DNA of 64,000 bases. It comes from Bacteroidota bacterium (lineage in GTDB: Bacteria; Bacteroidota; Bacteroidia; Bacteroidales; JAAUTT01). The translations under genes were made by a program, and so were the position numbers. Location: positions 1 to 64,000 of the forward strand of contig JAUZOO010000008.1 in the NCBI GenBank assembly GCA_030706405.1, in the 5' to 3' direction. Positions 17,825-26,605 of this stretch are shown piece after piece. The stretch's first letter is position 1. Every line of letters starts with the position of its first letter. The notes beneath the pieces are model-generated. The model made no database searches. It saw nothing but the letters and a program-made list of their open reading frames with translations, and was not told the DNA's origin.

Positions 17825-19373
17825 GCGTCAAATTATTCAGAATATTACGCAAATTATTAACGAGCTTTCGGCCGGAAATTTTGATTTTTCTACCTATAAT
17901 CTGGAAAACGAAATTGCCAGTTGCAACAGCACCGAATTAAAAGAACTCTATCAAAGCGTAAGCCATTTAATTGATAAGCACCGAAATGCCAAAGACTTCA
18001 TTTTAAACCTTTCAAAAGGAAACCTCGAAATTGAAGTTCCCAAGACCAATAACTTAATTTCGTCATTTAAAGAACTTCACTCCAACCTTCGTCACTTAGT
18101 TTGGCAAACCCACCGCATTGCCGAAGGCGATTACAATCAACATATTGACTTTTTGGGCGACTTTTCCAATTCGTATAATAAACTGATTGCCGGATTAAAA
18201 GAAAAACAAATCATCGAAAAGGAACTCGAAGCTAGTGAGACGCAATACCGCATCCTTGCCGAAAATGTTTCCGACGTCATCTGGAAACTCGACCTTTTTT
18301 CCGGAAGATTTACCTATATCAGCCCTTCTATTTACGCCTTACGGGGCTATTCTGTTGAAGAAGCCATGGCTCAAACAATGGAAGAATCCCTCACACCGGA
18401 GTCTGTTCGTTATATCCAGGAAAACCTGCCGAAAAGAATTCAGGCATTTTACACAGGCGACGAATCTGCCCGGGCCCAAATCTCTGAAGTACAACAACCC
18501 TGCAAAGATGGCTCCATTATCTGGGTTGAAGTGGTTACTACCTTTATCACCAATAAAGACAATAAAATAGTTGAAATACTTGGCGTTTCGCGGAACATCG
18601 AAAGTCGGAAAAAAGCCGCGGAACAACTGCAATTATATGCCATGCAGTTAGAAGAACTCAACGCTACCAAAGACAAGTTTTTCTCCATCATTGCTCACGA
18701 TCTGCGTAACCCTTTTGGGGCTATACATAATTTAGCCGAACTCCTTTTAGAAAATATTGAAATTGATAACAAACAGCTTGTCTCAAAAATTGCCAAGTTA
18801 CTATACGACAGCTCAAAACACACGTTCGAGTTGCTTCAAAATCTGCTGGAATGGGCTAAAATTCAGCAAGGAGGTCTAAATTTTAAACCGGAACTGTTAG
18901 ACTTGTCGTTTATACTAAACGAAGAAACAGAAACATTAGCTCCGCTTATAAATCAAAAGGAAATTTCTTTAGAATTGTCAATACCTGCTGATATACAGAT
19001 TACTGCAGATAAATATATGCTCAGGTCTATTTTTCGAAATCTGCTGACGAATGCGGTTAAATTCACTCCAAACAATGGCAGCGTAACTGTTAAAGCACTA
19101 AATGATAACAATAATATTATTATTGCCGTTAAGGATACCGGTATCGGACTAAGCAGCGATGAGCAAGAACGCCTTTTTAAAATTGACAGGGTAATATCGA
19201 AAAACGGCACGAACAATGAGAGAGGCACAGGCCTCGGATTAATGCTGTGCAACGAATTTGTAAAAAAACATAACGGCGAAATCAGTGTCGAAAGTACTTC
19301 GGGCAAAGGAAGCACTTTCCGCATTGTTATTCCACAAGAAAAAAACACGCATTTACTGATTTCAGAAAAATGA
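17817..19373 (+). CDS. Cytoplasmic PAS-domain sensor histidine kinase
   Basis: 518 residues with no transmembrane segment. The first roughly 140 residues are helical, possibly HAMP-like. A PAS domain spans about 144-262 (ETQYRILAENVSDVIW, then the PAC motif at the end). HisKA has H294 in FFSIIAHDLRNPFGA; HATPase_c shows the N-box NLLTNAVKF, G1 DTGIGLS and G2 GTGLGL. It starts inside the stop region of the V4R gene, so the two form a sensory pair. No response regulator is adjacent. Confidence 0.9.
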   Translation: MSERQIIQNITQIINELSAGNFDFSTYNLENEIASCNSTELKELYQSVSHLIDKHRNAKDFILNLSKGNLEIEVPKTNNLISSFKELHSNLRHLVWQTHRIAEGDYNQHIDFLGDFSNSYNKLIAGLKEKQIIEKELEASETQYRILAENVSDVIWKLDLFSGRFTYISPSIYALRGYSVEEAMAQTMEESLTPESVRYIQENLPKRIQAFYTGDESARAQISEVQQPCKDGSIIWVEVVTTFITNKDNKIVEILGVSRNIESRKKAAEQLQLYAMQLEELNATKDKFFSIIAHDLRNPFGAIHNLAELLLENIEIDNKQLVSKIAKLLYDSSKHTFELLQNLLEWAKIQQGGLNFKPELLDLSFILNEETETLAPLINQKEISLELSIPADIQITADKYMLRSIFRNLLTNAVKFTPNNGSVTVKALNDNNNIIIAVKDTGIGLSSDEQERLFKIDRVISKNGTNNERGTGLGLMLCNEFVKKHNGEISVESTSGKGSTFRIVIPQEKNTHLLISEK

Positions 19374-19408
19374 TATTCTTAATCCGATAAATCCGTGTTC
19401 TTTATTTC

Positions 19409-20293
19409 TTACTTGCCCGATTTTATCGATTCCAATTCAACCTCAAAAATCAACGAAGTAAACGGAGGTATAATTCCAGTAGATGAGCCGGTAGTTCCAA
19501 ATCCCAGTTCCGAAGGCATTATAAACAATGCTTTTTCACCTTCATGCATCATCCCGATAGCCTCTTCCATTCCCTTAATAACTTGCCATTGCTGACCGTA
19601 AACAAACTGGAAAGCCTCGTGGCGTTCGCGTGTGGAATCAAAAAACTTACCATTAAGGAAACGCCCTTCGTAATGTACAACCACCGTGTCGCCAACTTTA
19701 ACCGCTCGTTCATTACCAGCTTTAAGCACAAGGTGGTACATTCCCGAAGCCAAAGGAGCAGACTTAATCTTGGCTCCGTCAATATATTGTTTTAAGATAG
19801 TTTTTTCGTACTCGCCAAAATCGTCAATCCACCGCAGAAAAGCCTCTTTTTCTTTGGCATATTGTTTAGGAGTCTGGATGTCAATTATCGAAACATCAAC
19901 CTTAATTTTATCCCCCTCTTTCAGAAATGAGGGTAGATTGGACGAAAGCGTCTTTTTAAAGAACTGCGAGGCAGAGATAATAAAGCTTGCCGAGTCGTCC
20001 TTGGCTAAAAAGGTCAAACACTCATCGATAGCTCCCGGAAAATCGGGTTTCGAAATCTGGAACTTTCGTCGTCCGGAAAAAAACAACGAATCTTTAATGG
20101 TCTTATAGTTAATATCAACCGTCACATAATCATTATATTGACATTTAGGAGCTTCATCGCCTATTTTTATCAGCTTATAAAAAAATCCGTTCTGGTGAGG
20201 TGTATAGCCGGGATATTCCGACTTTTTTTCCCCACAGGTTGAAAACCCTAAAACAACCAAAAGGCATAACGATAAGATAAGGGTGTGTTTCAT
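19409..20293 (-). CDS. FKBP-type peptidyl-prolyl isomerase lipoprotein
   Basis: I start at ATG 20293, where a signal peptide and the lipobox GFSTC follow at once; the open frame extends upstream without such a signal. Mature part: an N-terminal domain with a YVTVDINYKT segment, then a C-terminal FKBP domain (VKVGDTVVVHYEGRFLNGKFFDST, VIKGMEEAI and GIIPPFTSLIFEVEL). It catalyses prolyl isomerisation in the periplasm or outer membrane. Paralogous FKBP lipoproteins in Bacteroidota include GldI of gliding motility; no other gld gene is here, so I do not assign that name. About 95 bases downstream of the next FKBP gene. Confidence 0.88.
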   Translation of the reverse strand: MKHTLILSLCLLVVLGFSTCGEKKSEYPGYTPHQNGFFYKLIKIGDEAPKCQYNDYVTVDINYKTIKDSLFFSGRRKFQISKPDFPGAIDECLTFLAKDDSASFIISASQFFKKTLSSNLPSFLKEGDKIKVDVSIIDIQTPKQYAKEKEAFLRWIDDFGEYEKTILKQYIDGAKIKSAPLASGMYHLVLKAGNERAVKVGDTVVVHYEGRFLNGKFFDSTRERHEAFQFVYGQQWQVIKGMEEAIGMMHEGEKALFIMPSELGFGTTGSSTGIIPPFTSLIFEVELESIKSGK

Positions 20294-20387
20294 CCGTACA
20301 AAATTGTTTTTTAAAGGTCGGATGCAGCTCGCATGTTGGTTTTGTTCATGCGCGGTTGCGTTTTTCCATAAGCATGCTCGGTTCATA

Positions 20388-20921
20388 TCAATTTTCGAGT
20401 TTAATAAGTTCTACTTCGTAAAGGATAATTGCGCGCTCGGGTATTTTATTGCCATCGCCCACGAGTCCGTAGGCAAGATGTGGAGGCAAAATAAACCGGG
20501 CTTTGTCGCCAACTTTTAACAATAACATACCTTCTTCGAGGCCCGATTCCACGCCGCCCTGCCCAAGGCGAAACCGCTTAGCGCCGGATTCTTCAGACGA
20601 ATAACATAGGGTGCCGTCGAGCAGCCATACCTTATAATAAAGCGTAACCGTTTTCCCTAAACTGGCTTTAGCTCCGTTTCCATTCTGATAAATCATATAC
20701 CACAGCCCGGCTTTGGAAACCTGCATATCCCAATTACGACGTTTGATGTATCCCTTAATAATATCGGCATCCTTGTTTACCAGATATTTATTGGCTTTCA
20801 TCAGTTTCTCCTGCGTACTTTCATTATCAACCATCTGTTTGTCATTTGGTTGACGATTGCCACACGAAGCAACAACTGTTAATGCAGATAATGCAAAAAA
20901 TAGGCGGAATATATTCTTCAT
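20388..20921 (-). CDS. FKBP-type lipoprotein (GldI-like)
   Basis: I start at ATG 20921, giving a signal peptide with lipobox VVASC; the upstream frame is an overlap with the DHH gene and lacks a signal. 177 residues: a helical N-terminal part, then an FKBP domain (GKTVTLYYKVWLLDGTLCYSS, GVESGLEEGMLLLKVGDKARFILPPHLAYG). It is 34 bases downstream of the DHH phosphoesterase and in the same direction as the second FKBP lipoprotein, so the three likely form an operon. Confidence 0.87.
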   Translation of the reverse strand: MKNIFRLFFALSALTVVASCGNRQPNDKQMVDNESTQEKLMKANKYLVNKDADIIKGYIKRRNWDMQVSKAGLWYMIYQNGNGAKASLGKTVTLYYKVWLLDGTLCYSSEESGAKRFRLGQGGVESGLEEGMLLLKVGDKARFILPPHLAYGLVGDGNKIPERAIILYEVELIKLEN

Positions 20922-20955
20922 TTTAATTTTCTTTCCCCGATGGTCATTATTTAAA

Positions 20956-21987
20956 CTACCGCATGTTCTCATTAAGCTGTTGAGCATATTGAGGCAATAA
21001 ATCTACAAATTTTTTCACGGTTTCGTCCAATGAAAGTCGCGATTCACCACCGGCGGCATTAGTGTGCCCTCCTCCCGAAAAATATTTTTCGGACAAAGCA
21101 TTAACCGGAAACGAACCTCTCGAGCGAAATGAAATCTTAACTTTATCCTTATTTTCAATAAACATTGCAGTAAAACAGATTCCTTTTATTGATAATGGAT
21201 AATTGACAAAGCCTTCGGTATCGCCGCTTACAAAGTTATACAGCTTTTGTTCGTCGAGGCTTAGGGATATTAACGCTGTGTTATACTCGGGGAATACCTG
21301 CATTTTCTGCCCTAGGCAATAGCCCAACAAACGCATCCGGTGAGCCGAATAACTATCGTAAATACGACTGTAAATCACATCTTTTTCTATTGAATAATTT
21401 AAAAGATCTGCTACAATCTCAAACGTACGCGGGCGCGACGAGTTATAACTGAAACAGCCGGTATCGGTCATTATACCGGTATAAATGCACTCTGCAACCG
21501 ACTTATTCATCCAGGCATGTCCGTCCATGGCCATGATAAACTCATAAATCAGTTCGCTGGTAGAGGATACTTCTGTAAATGAGAATGAATAGTCGACAAT
21601 CATTTGCGGAAACGGATGATGGTCAATCATCACCTTACAACATTGAGCTGCGTCTATAGAGTCTTTCATTTCAGCAGCCCGCCGGGTATCGTTATAATCC
21701 ACCAGAAACAAAAAATTGGCTTCGTTAATAATCTGTTCGCACTTTTTACGATTTTTATAAAAATCGATAACAATGTCGTTTCCTGGAAGCCAAAACAAAA
21801 ATTCGGGATAATCGTTGGGCGAAATGGCAGTAACATCAAATCCCTGATTTCGGAAAAACCAATACAAGGCCAACATCGACCCCAGAGCGTCGCCATCGGG
21901 GTTTTGATGCGTTGTTATGACTATCTTAGACTGGACGGTTAGCCGCTCCTTCAACTCACTTATCCCTTCACTTTCTTTTACAATCAC
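20956..21987 (-). CDS. DHH-family phosphoesterase (NrnA-like oligoribonuclease/pAp phosphatase)
   Basis: 343 residues. The DHH domain has H27, D31 and D33 in THQNPDGDALGS, then VDYND, IDHHPFP and MTDTGCF. The DHHA1 domain ends in SGGGHTNAAGG. These are the Mn ligands and substrate loop of NrnA-type enzymes, which degrade nano-RNA, pAp or linear dinucleotides. It heads an operon with the two FKBP lipoproteins. Divergent from ndk. Confidence 0.9.
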   Translation of the reverse strand: MIVKESEGISELKERLTVQSKIVITTHQNPDGDALGSMLALYWFFRNQGFDVTAISPNDYPEFLFWLPGNDIVIDFYKNRKKCEQIINEANFLFLVDYNDTRRAAEMKDSIDAAQCCKVMIDHHPFPQMIVDYSFSFTEVSSTSELIYEFIMAMDGHAWMNKSVAECIYTGIMTDTGCFSYNSSRPRTFEIVADLLNYSIEKDVIYSRIYDSYSAHRMRLLGYCLGQKMQVFPEYNTALISLSLDEQKLYNFVSGDTEGFVNYPLSIKGICFTAMFIENKDKVKISFRSRGSFPVNALSEKYFSGGGHTNAAGGESRLSLDETVKKFVDLLPQYAQQLNENMR

Positions 21988-22038
21988 AATACTTTATATT
22001 ATAAGGTTATAAATCATCTTGTTGAGGCTACAATTTTA

Positions 22039-22046
22039 TACATTTG
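22039..22046 (+). promoter_or_regulatory. -7 box upstream of ndk
   Basis: TACATTTG is an exact TAnnTTTG match and gives a leader of roughly 110 bases to the ndk start. Confidence 0.45.
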
Positions 22047-22166
22047 CCATAAAGCCCCCTTTAAAATAAGTCTAGATAAGCATTAAATATAGAAATTATG
22101 TACAATATGTTTTAAAACATAAAAATTAATTTCTACATTCGGTGGTCAAACATTAATACATACCCC

Positions 22167-22586
22167 ATGTCTTCAAATTATACATTTACCATCATTAAGC
22201 CCGATGCCGTTAAAAGCGGATATATCGGCGAAATATTGGCGATGATGAACCGGGGCGGATTCAAAATATCGGCCTTAAAAATGTTGCAACTCGCCCAAAG
22301 TGAAGCCGAAGCATTTTATGCAGTACATAAGGAACGTCCTTTTTTTGGCGAATTGGTTAAATTTATGAGTTCCGGACCAATCGTAGTAGGCATTCTGGAA
22401 AAAGAAAACGCCGTAGAAGATTTTCGTAAATTCATTGGGGCAACCGACCCTGCCGAAGCTGCCGAAGGTACTATCCGCCGAAAATACGCTCATTCGAAAG
22501 GCGAAAATGCCGTGCATGGTTCCGATAGCGACGAAAATGCTGCCATTGAAGCGTCATTCTTCTTCTCGACAAGCGAAAGATTCTAA
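22167..22586 (+). CDS. ndk: Nucleoside diphosphate kinase
   Basis: 139 residues. The active-site NAVHGSDS places the phosphorylated H117. [10 protein letters not shown] at the start and the [14 protein letters not shown] strand are diagnostic. It balances NTP and dNTP pools with a phospho-histidine intermediate. Length is typical. Convergent with the DUF721 gene, separated by a hairpin. Confidence 0.97.
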   Translation: MSSNYTFTIIKPDAVKSGYIGEILAMMNRGGFKISALKMLQLAQSEAEAFYAVHKERPFFGELVKFMSSGPIVVGILEKENAVEDFRKFIGATDPAEAAEGTIRRKYAHSKGENAVHGSDSDENAAIEASFFFSTSERF

Positions 22587-22587
22587 T

Positions 22588-22642
22588 TTGTTAATTGTTA
22601 CGGATTTCCGGTTTCCAGAACTGGGAGTCCGTAATAATTAAC
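22588..22642. terminator. Bidirectional hairpin between ndk and DUF721 gene
   Basis: TTGTTACGGA and its complement TCCGTAATAA flank an inner smaller repeat, overlapping the DUF721 stop. The T/A-rich arms fit a shared terminator for convergent genes. Confidence 0.6.
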
Positions 22643-22928
22643 GAAATACAATATCATCAATCACGCTCTCTCCGGCTTTGTCATTCAGCGATTTAATAAT
22701 CCCTGTCTTCAACATCATCAATTCGTTCCTCACCACCGACGATTTCATGTGAACAAACAGTATCCTGTTTTTAATGTACATCTTTAAAGTGGCGCGTGCT
22801 ACATTTTTTCCGAGAGTTTCTTCCCATGAGTTTATAACCCTCATTTCCTTGAACTTATGTTCAAGATTAAGCTCTTTTAAAAGATCCCCTACTACCTCGC
22901 TTATATTCTGAATGTTACCTCTGCGCAT
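22638..22928 (-). CDS. DUF721/DciA-like protein
   Basis: 96 residues matching DUF721: GNIQNISEVVGDLLKELNL at the start and a basic segment with VIDDIVFR at the end. DciA proteins in other bacteria recruit the replicative helicase DnaB. It lies 18 bases downstream of recF on the same strand, a pairing common in Bacteroidota and consistent with a replication role. Possibly a short DciA, so I leave the symbol empty. Confidence 0.85.
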   Translation of the reverse strand: MRRGNIQNISEVVGDLLKELNLEHKFKEMRVINSWEETLGKNVARATLKMYIKNRILFVHMKSSVVRNELMMLKTGIIKSLNDKAGESVIDDIVFR

Positions 22929-22946
22929 AAAACTAAAATTTAAATT

Positions 22947-24053
22947 TTAGGAGTTAACTCCTTCTTCCGAAATGTGGAACAAGCGGTACTCTCCGTCAAT
23001 TTGTTTAAGAATTTCGCTCATTCGTTCCGAACTGGTATCGGTAATAAAAATCTGGCCAAAATTTTTACTGGCAACAAGATTTATGATTTTAGCCACCCGG
23101 TGAGCATCAAATTTATCAAAAATATCGTCCAGTAGCAGTAATGGAAAAGTACCAGCTTCCTTTTTAATATAATCGAACTGAGCAAGCTTTAGCGCCACCA
23201 GAAAAGTCTTTTGCTGCCCTTGAGAACCAACCCTTTTTATCGGAAACCCGCTAAGGCTAAGCAAAAGATCGTCTTTATGAATACCAACAGAGGTATGTTG
23301 GAGCTTCCGGTCTTTTTCAATCGAATTCTTTAGCATATTGGCAAAATCGCCCGTCAACAGGCGTGATTCGTAACTAAGCTCAACTTTTTCTTTTCCTCCC
23401 GAAACAAATTCGTAATATTCTTGAAAAACAGGTATCAAATTACTAATAAACAGTTTACGCTTTTCAAAAATCCGAACACCCGAAGCTACCAGCTGCTCAT
23501 CCCACATCTCAACCATATCCGCATCGAACCAGTTAGAACGGGCAAAATCTTTCAGCAACAGATTTCGTTGGGTGAGTACACGATTATAGCGCAGTAAATC
23601 ATCAAGATACTGATGATCGAACTGAGAAAGTACCGCATCGATAAATTTGCGTCGTTCCTCGCTTCCTTCAATAATCAGTCCTGAATCGGCCGGCGAAACC
23701 ATTACCACAGGCAATAGCCCTATGTGCTCCGATAATCGGTCGTATTCCTTATTATTACGACGAAATACCTTTTTGAAGCCTTGTTTGACCCCGCAATAAA
23801 TATTTTCCGTCTTATCCTCGCGGGCATATTCGCCCTGAATTACAAAGAATTCGTGACCGTGCCGGATATTCAGACTATCAACACCGGAAAAAAAGCTTTT
23901 ACACAACGACAGGTAATAAATTGAATCGAGAATATTCGTTTTCCCGATGCCGTTATCGCCTACAAAACAGTTTATTTTGTCACAAAACTGCAACGAAACG
24001 TCTTCGTAATTTTTAAAATTGAGTAAAGTAAGATTTCGTAAAAATGTATGCAT
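22947..24053 (-). CDS. recF: DNA replication and repair protein RecF
   Basis: 368 residues from ATG 24053, which begins the conserved MHTFLRNLTLLNFKNY; an upstream in-frame ATG is not preferred because it precedes this conserved start and overlaps the promoter region. Walker A is GDNGIGKTN (32-40) and the ABC-type signature and Walker B are GSQGQQKTFLVALKLAQF and LLLLDDIFDKFD. It binds DNA and helps load RecA at gaps with RecO and RecR. Divergent from the TPR gene. Confidence 0.96.
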   Translation of the reverse strand: MHTFLRNLTLLNFKNYEDVSLQFCDKINCFVGDNGIGKTNILDSIYYLSLCKSFFSGVDSLNIRHGHEFFVIQGEYAREDKTENIYCGVKQGFKKVFRRNNKEYDRLSEHIGLLPVVMVSPADSGLIIEGSEERRKFIDAVLSQFDHQYLDDLLRYNRVLTQRNLLLKDFARSNWFDADMVEMWDEQLVASGVRIFEKRKLFISNLIPVFQEYYEFVSGGKEKVELSYESRLLTGDFANMLKNSIEKDRKLQHTSVGIHKDDLLLSLSGFPIKRVGSQGQQKTFLVALKLAQFDYIKKEAGTFPLLLLDDIFDKFDAHRVAKIINLVASKNFGQIFITDTSSERMSEILKQIDGEYRLFHISEEGVNS

Positions 24054-24071
24054 AGGAAAACGCGTCTGGCG

Positions 24072-24079
24072 CAAAGATA
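24072..24079 (-). promoter_or_regulatory. -7 box for recF
   Basis: TATCTTTG on the minus strand lies about 20 bases upstream of the chosen recF ATG. It supports that start and matches the Bacteroidota -7 motif. Confidence 0.55.
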
Positions 24080-24118
24080 GAAAAAGCCACCTGATGTTTG
24101 TGCCAAAAAAATGTAACA

Positions 24119-24153
24119 TTTGTTTTAGATATTTTCCAAAACTGTTACATTTG
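24119..24153 (+). promoter_or_regulatory. Promoter for the TPR-ribH genes (-33 and -7 boxes)
   Basis: TTTG (24119-24122) and TACATTTG (24146-24153) match the Bacteroidota -33/-7 consensus with 23 bases between. It faces the recF promoter back to back. Confidence 0.6.
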
Positions 24154-24187
24154 CGTTCTAATATTCAAAAAATCTAATAAAGAAACA

Positions 24188-24883
24188 ATGGCTAACTCAA
24201 ACAACGACGCTGTAGAACATAAACTCGAAGGAATTGAACATGCCTTAACCAGAACCGAGCAATACATTGAAGATAATCGTAAAAGCTTGTCCATTATTGC
24301 AGGGGCTATTATTGCAGCGGTTGCAATTTATTTTGCATTCAACCAGTTTTACCTGAAACCTCAGGAAGCTGAGGCTCAGAAACAAATGTATGTTGCCGAA
24401 CAATATTTTGAAAAGGACTCATTGAAACAAGCACTTAATGGCGACGGCAACTATCCCGGATTTCTTGGTATTATTGACCAATATAGCTTGACCGATGCCG
24501 CTAACCTGGCTCATTATTATGCCGGTATTTGTTATAAGAACATGGGAAAATACAACGAAGCCATTGAATATCTCAAGAAATTCGATTCCAACGACGTAGT
24601 TGTTTCAAACATTGCTTTAGGTTCTATTGGCGATTGCTATGCCGAACTTGGCGATACTGACAAAGCTCTGAAATTCTATAAAAAAGCCGCCGAAAACAAG
24701 AAAAACGACTTCACTTCTCCGCTATACCTCATGAGAGCTGGTCTTTTACTCGAAGACAAAAACGAATTTAGCAAGGCGCTTGAAATGTATCAGCGTATTG
24801 AAAAAGAGTACAATAAAAGCTACGAAGGCCAACAAGTTGAAAAATACATTACCCGCGTAAAAGTAAAGGGTAACATTAAATAA
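24188..24883 (+). CDS. Membrane-anchored TPR protein
   Basis: 231 residues from ATG 24188. One N-terminal transmembrane helix (about 35-55, SIIAGAIIAAVAIYFAFNQF) is followed by tetratricopeptide repeats, with the YYAGICYKNMGKYNEAIEYL and IGDCYAELGDTDKALKFYKKA units easy to see. The arrangement resembles YfgM-type periplasmic TPR anchors. The neighbouring ribH is probably read from a separate promoter, because an intrinsic terminator lies between them. Confidence 0.85.
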   Translation: MANSNNDAVEHKLEGIEHALTRTEQYIEDNRKSLSIIAGAIIAAVAIYFAFNQFYLKPQEAEAQKQMYVAEQYFEKDSLKQALNGDGNYPGFLGIIDQYSLTDAANLAHYYAGICYKNMGKYNEAIEYLKKFDSNDVVVSNIALGSIGDCYAELGDTDKALKFYKKAAENKKNDFTSPLYLMRAGLLLEDKNEFSKALEMYQRIEKEYNKSYEGQQVEKYITRVKVKGNIK

Positions 24884-24910
24884 AAGTCAAATCACAGCTT
24901 ACAACAAGGG

Positions 24911-24935
24911 AAGGGACTTTAAGTCCCTTTTTTTG
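24911..24935 (+). terminator. Intrinsic terminator
   Basis: AAGGGACTT and AAGTCCCTT form a compact stem followed by T. It lies between the TPR gene and ribH. Confidence 0.8.
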
Positions 24936-24994
24936 TATTTGGAAGTTGAGATAATAGTTATCAATATCATCAGAAACTTTAACATCAGAATACT

Positions 24995-25504
24995 ATGGCA
25001 AGCAGTTTAAAGAACCTGTCGGATTACGACATTAACGCGGTACCTTCCGCCAAAGGATTACAGTTTGGCCTTGTTGTGGCCGAATGGAACAACGAAATTA
25101 CTGAAGCTCTGGCCAACGGTGCTATCGATACACTTCTGGAACACGAGGTAAGCAAGGAAGACATCTTTATTAAAAGAGTTCCCGGAGCCTTCGAATTGAG
25201 CCTTGGAGCACAGTTCTTTGCCGAATATACCACCGTCGATGCGATCATCTGCATTGGTTGTGTCATCGAAGGCGGCACTCCGCATTTCGAGTACATTTGT
25301 CAGGGCGTAACCCAAGGCATTACTAAAGTAGGCCTCGATTATAATATCCCTGTAATATTTGGTGTACTCACCACCAACAACCTCGAACAAGCACAGGAAC
25401 GTGCCGGCGGGATACACGGAAACAAAGGTGTGGAAGCCGCTGTAACGGCTATAAAAATGGCTGACCTTCAGGAAGAAATGATGGACGCCAGCGAAGACGA
25501 ATAA
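24995..25504 (+). CDS. ribH: 6,7-dimethyl-8-ribityllumazine synthase
   Basis: 169 residues. Lumazine synthase condenses 5-amino-6-ribitylaminouracil with a 3,4-dihydroxybutanone phosphate in riboflavin synthesis. The substrate loop EWNNEIT, the [13 protein letters not shown] segment, [16 protein letters not shown] and the terminal [17 protein letters not shown] are all present, including the catalytic histidine in PHFEY. Other rib genes are not in the window. Confidence 0.96.
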   Translation: MASSLKNLSDYDINAVPSAKGLQFGLVVAEWNNEITEALANGAIDTLLEHEVSKEDIFIKRVPGAFELSLGAQFFAEYTTVDAIICIGCVIEGGTPHFEYICQGVTQGITKVGLDYNIPVIFGVLTTNNLEQAQERAGGIHGNKGVEAAVTAIKMADLQEEMMDASEDE

Positions 25505-25533
25505 TTTAAAAGTCTCTTTAAAATTTATGACAC

Positions 25534-25575
25534 TCATGCGCAGGTGGAATTCATATGAATTTCACCTGTGCATGA
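25534..25575 (+). repeat. 42-base near-perfect palindrome after ribH
   Basis: Left arm 25534-25554 and right arm 25555-25575 are complementary at 19 of 21 positions, and in the plus-strand transcript the two exceptions are G-U pairs. The stem therefore has no gap and almost no loop. No T run follows. It overlaps the first codons of the open frame from 25527, so the TonB-domain gene more likely starts at 25572-25596. Confidence 0.75.
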
Positions 25576-26516
25576 CTAAAATGAGAACTCCTAAAATGGC
25601 ACAGTTCAAAGTATTGTTATTTTTCCCTGTTATCGCAGCATTGCTGATGGCTTTCGCCAATCCCAAACCCATCGCCCAAAAGGCCGAACAATCGCTAAAA
25701 ACCGTTTTTCCTGCATTAGCTGAAAAAGCCCCCCATAAAGGCATAGCCCAAACTCATTCAGAAATGGCTGTCGCGGATTATAAATCTACTCCCACAGTCA
25801 TAGATGACACAACTAAAAAAGACCCAATCTACCTACAAGTCGAACAGATGCCGGAATTTCCTGGAGGAATGACCGAATTGGTAACTTTTTTAGGATCACA
25901 TTTGAGGTATCCATTAGAAGCTGACCAAAAGGACATTGAAGGAAAAGTATTTGTAAGATTTATTGTGGACAAAGAAGGCAACGTTAAAGAACCTGAAATA
26001 GCAAGAAGTATAGGTGGAGGCTGCGATGAAGAAGCAATTAGGGTAGTAAAATTATTTCCCAAATGGAAACCAGGATATCAAAATGGAAAACCTGTAAATG
26101 CATATTTTGTATTACCAATAAAATTTCAATTAATTCCAAAAAGGAATGAGACTAAACTTGAAGAAAGAGAGGTTACCAATGAAAACAATATAGTATTTCT
26201 GCAGGTTGAAAAAATGCCGGAATATCCCGGAGGTATTGAAGAATTAATAAAATTTATTAACAATAACCTTAAGTATCCACAAAATGCAATAGATCTAAAA
26301 ATAGAAGGACATGTTTTTGTCAAATTCATAATAGATAAGGAAGGAAATATTTCAAAACCAACAATACTGCGCGGTATAGGAGGCGGATGCGATGAAGAAG
26401 CAATTCGAATAGTAAATTTATTTCCCAAATGGAAACCTGGCTCACAAAATGGTCACTTAGTTAATGTTTCTTTTACATTACCTATTAATTTTAAACTATC
26501 CAGTAAAAAGAAATAG
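25572..26516 (+). CDS. Tandem TonB-domain protein (M56-peptidase tail, likely truncated)
   Basis: Start uncertain; ATG at 25572 avoids the palindrome covering the longest frame (25527). A transmembrane helix (KMAQFKVLLFFPVIAALLMAFA) precedes two TonB C-terminal domains (around PEFPGGMTELVTF...FPKWKPGYQNGKPVN and a second copy PEYPGGIEELIKF...FPKWKPGSQNG). In Bacteroidota, BlaR1/M56-type membrane peptidases end in exactly such a helix followed by TonB domains, but here the HEXXH peptidase part is missing. Either this is a domain-swap derivative or a truncated remnant. Proteins with two TonB domains may bind receptor or cell-wall partners. Confidence 0.7.
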   Translation: MTKMRTPKMAQFKVLLFFPVIAALLMAFANPKPIAQKAEQSLKTVFPALAEKAPHKGIAQTHSEMAVADYKSTPTVIDDTTKKDPIYLQVEQMPEFPGGMTELVTFLGSHLRYPLEADQKDIEGKVFVRFIVDKEGNVKEPEIARSIGGGCDEEAIRVVKLFPKWKPGYQNGKPVNAYFVLPIKFQLIPKRNETKLEEREVTNENNIVFLQVEKMPEYPGGIEELIKFINNNLKYPQNAIDLKIEGHVFVKFIIDKEGNISKPTILRGIGGGCDEEAIRIVNLFPKWKPGSQNGHLVNVSFTLPINFKLSSKKK

Positions 26517-26605
26517 CCTTCAAAACACAAATAACAGCTTATAGCAGGCTTTCAATAATCTGGAGGATAGTCTGCATTCTTCTATCTTCGCTGACTACTC
26601 TAACT

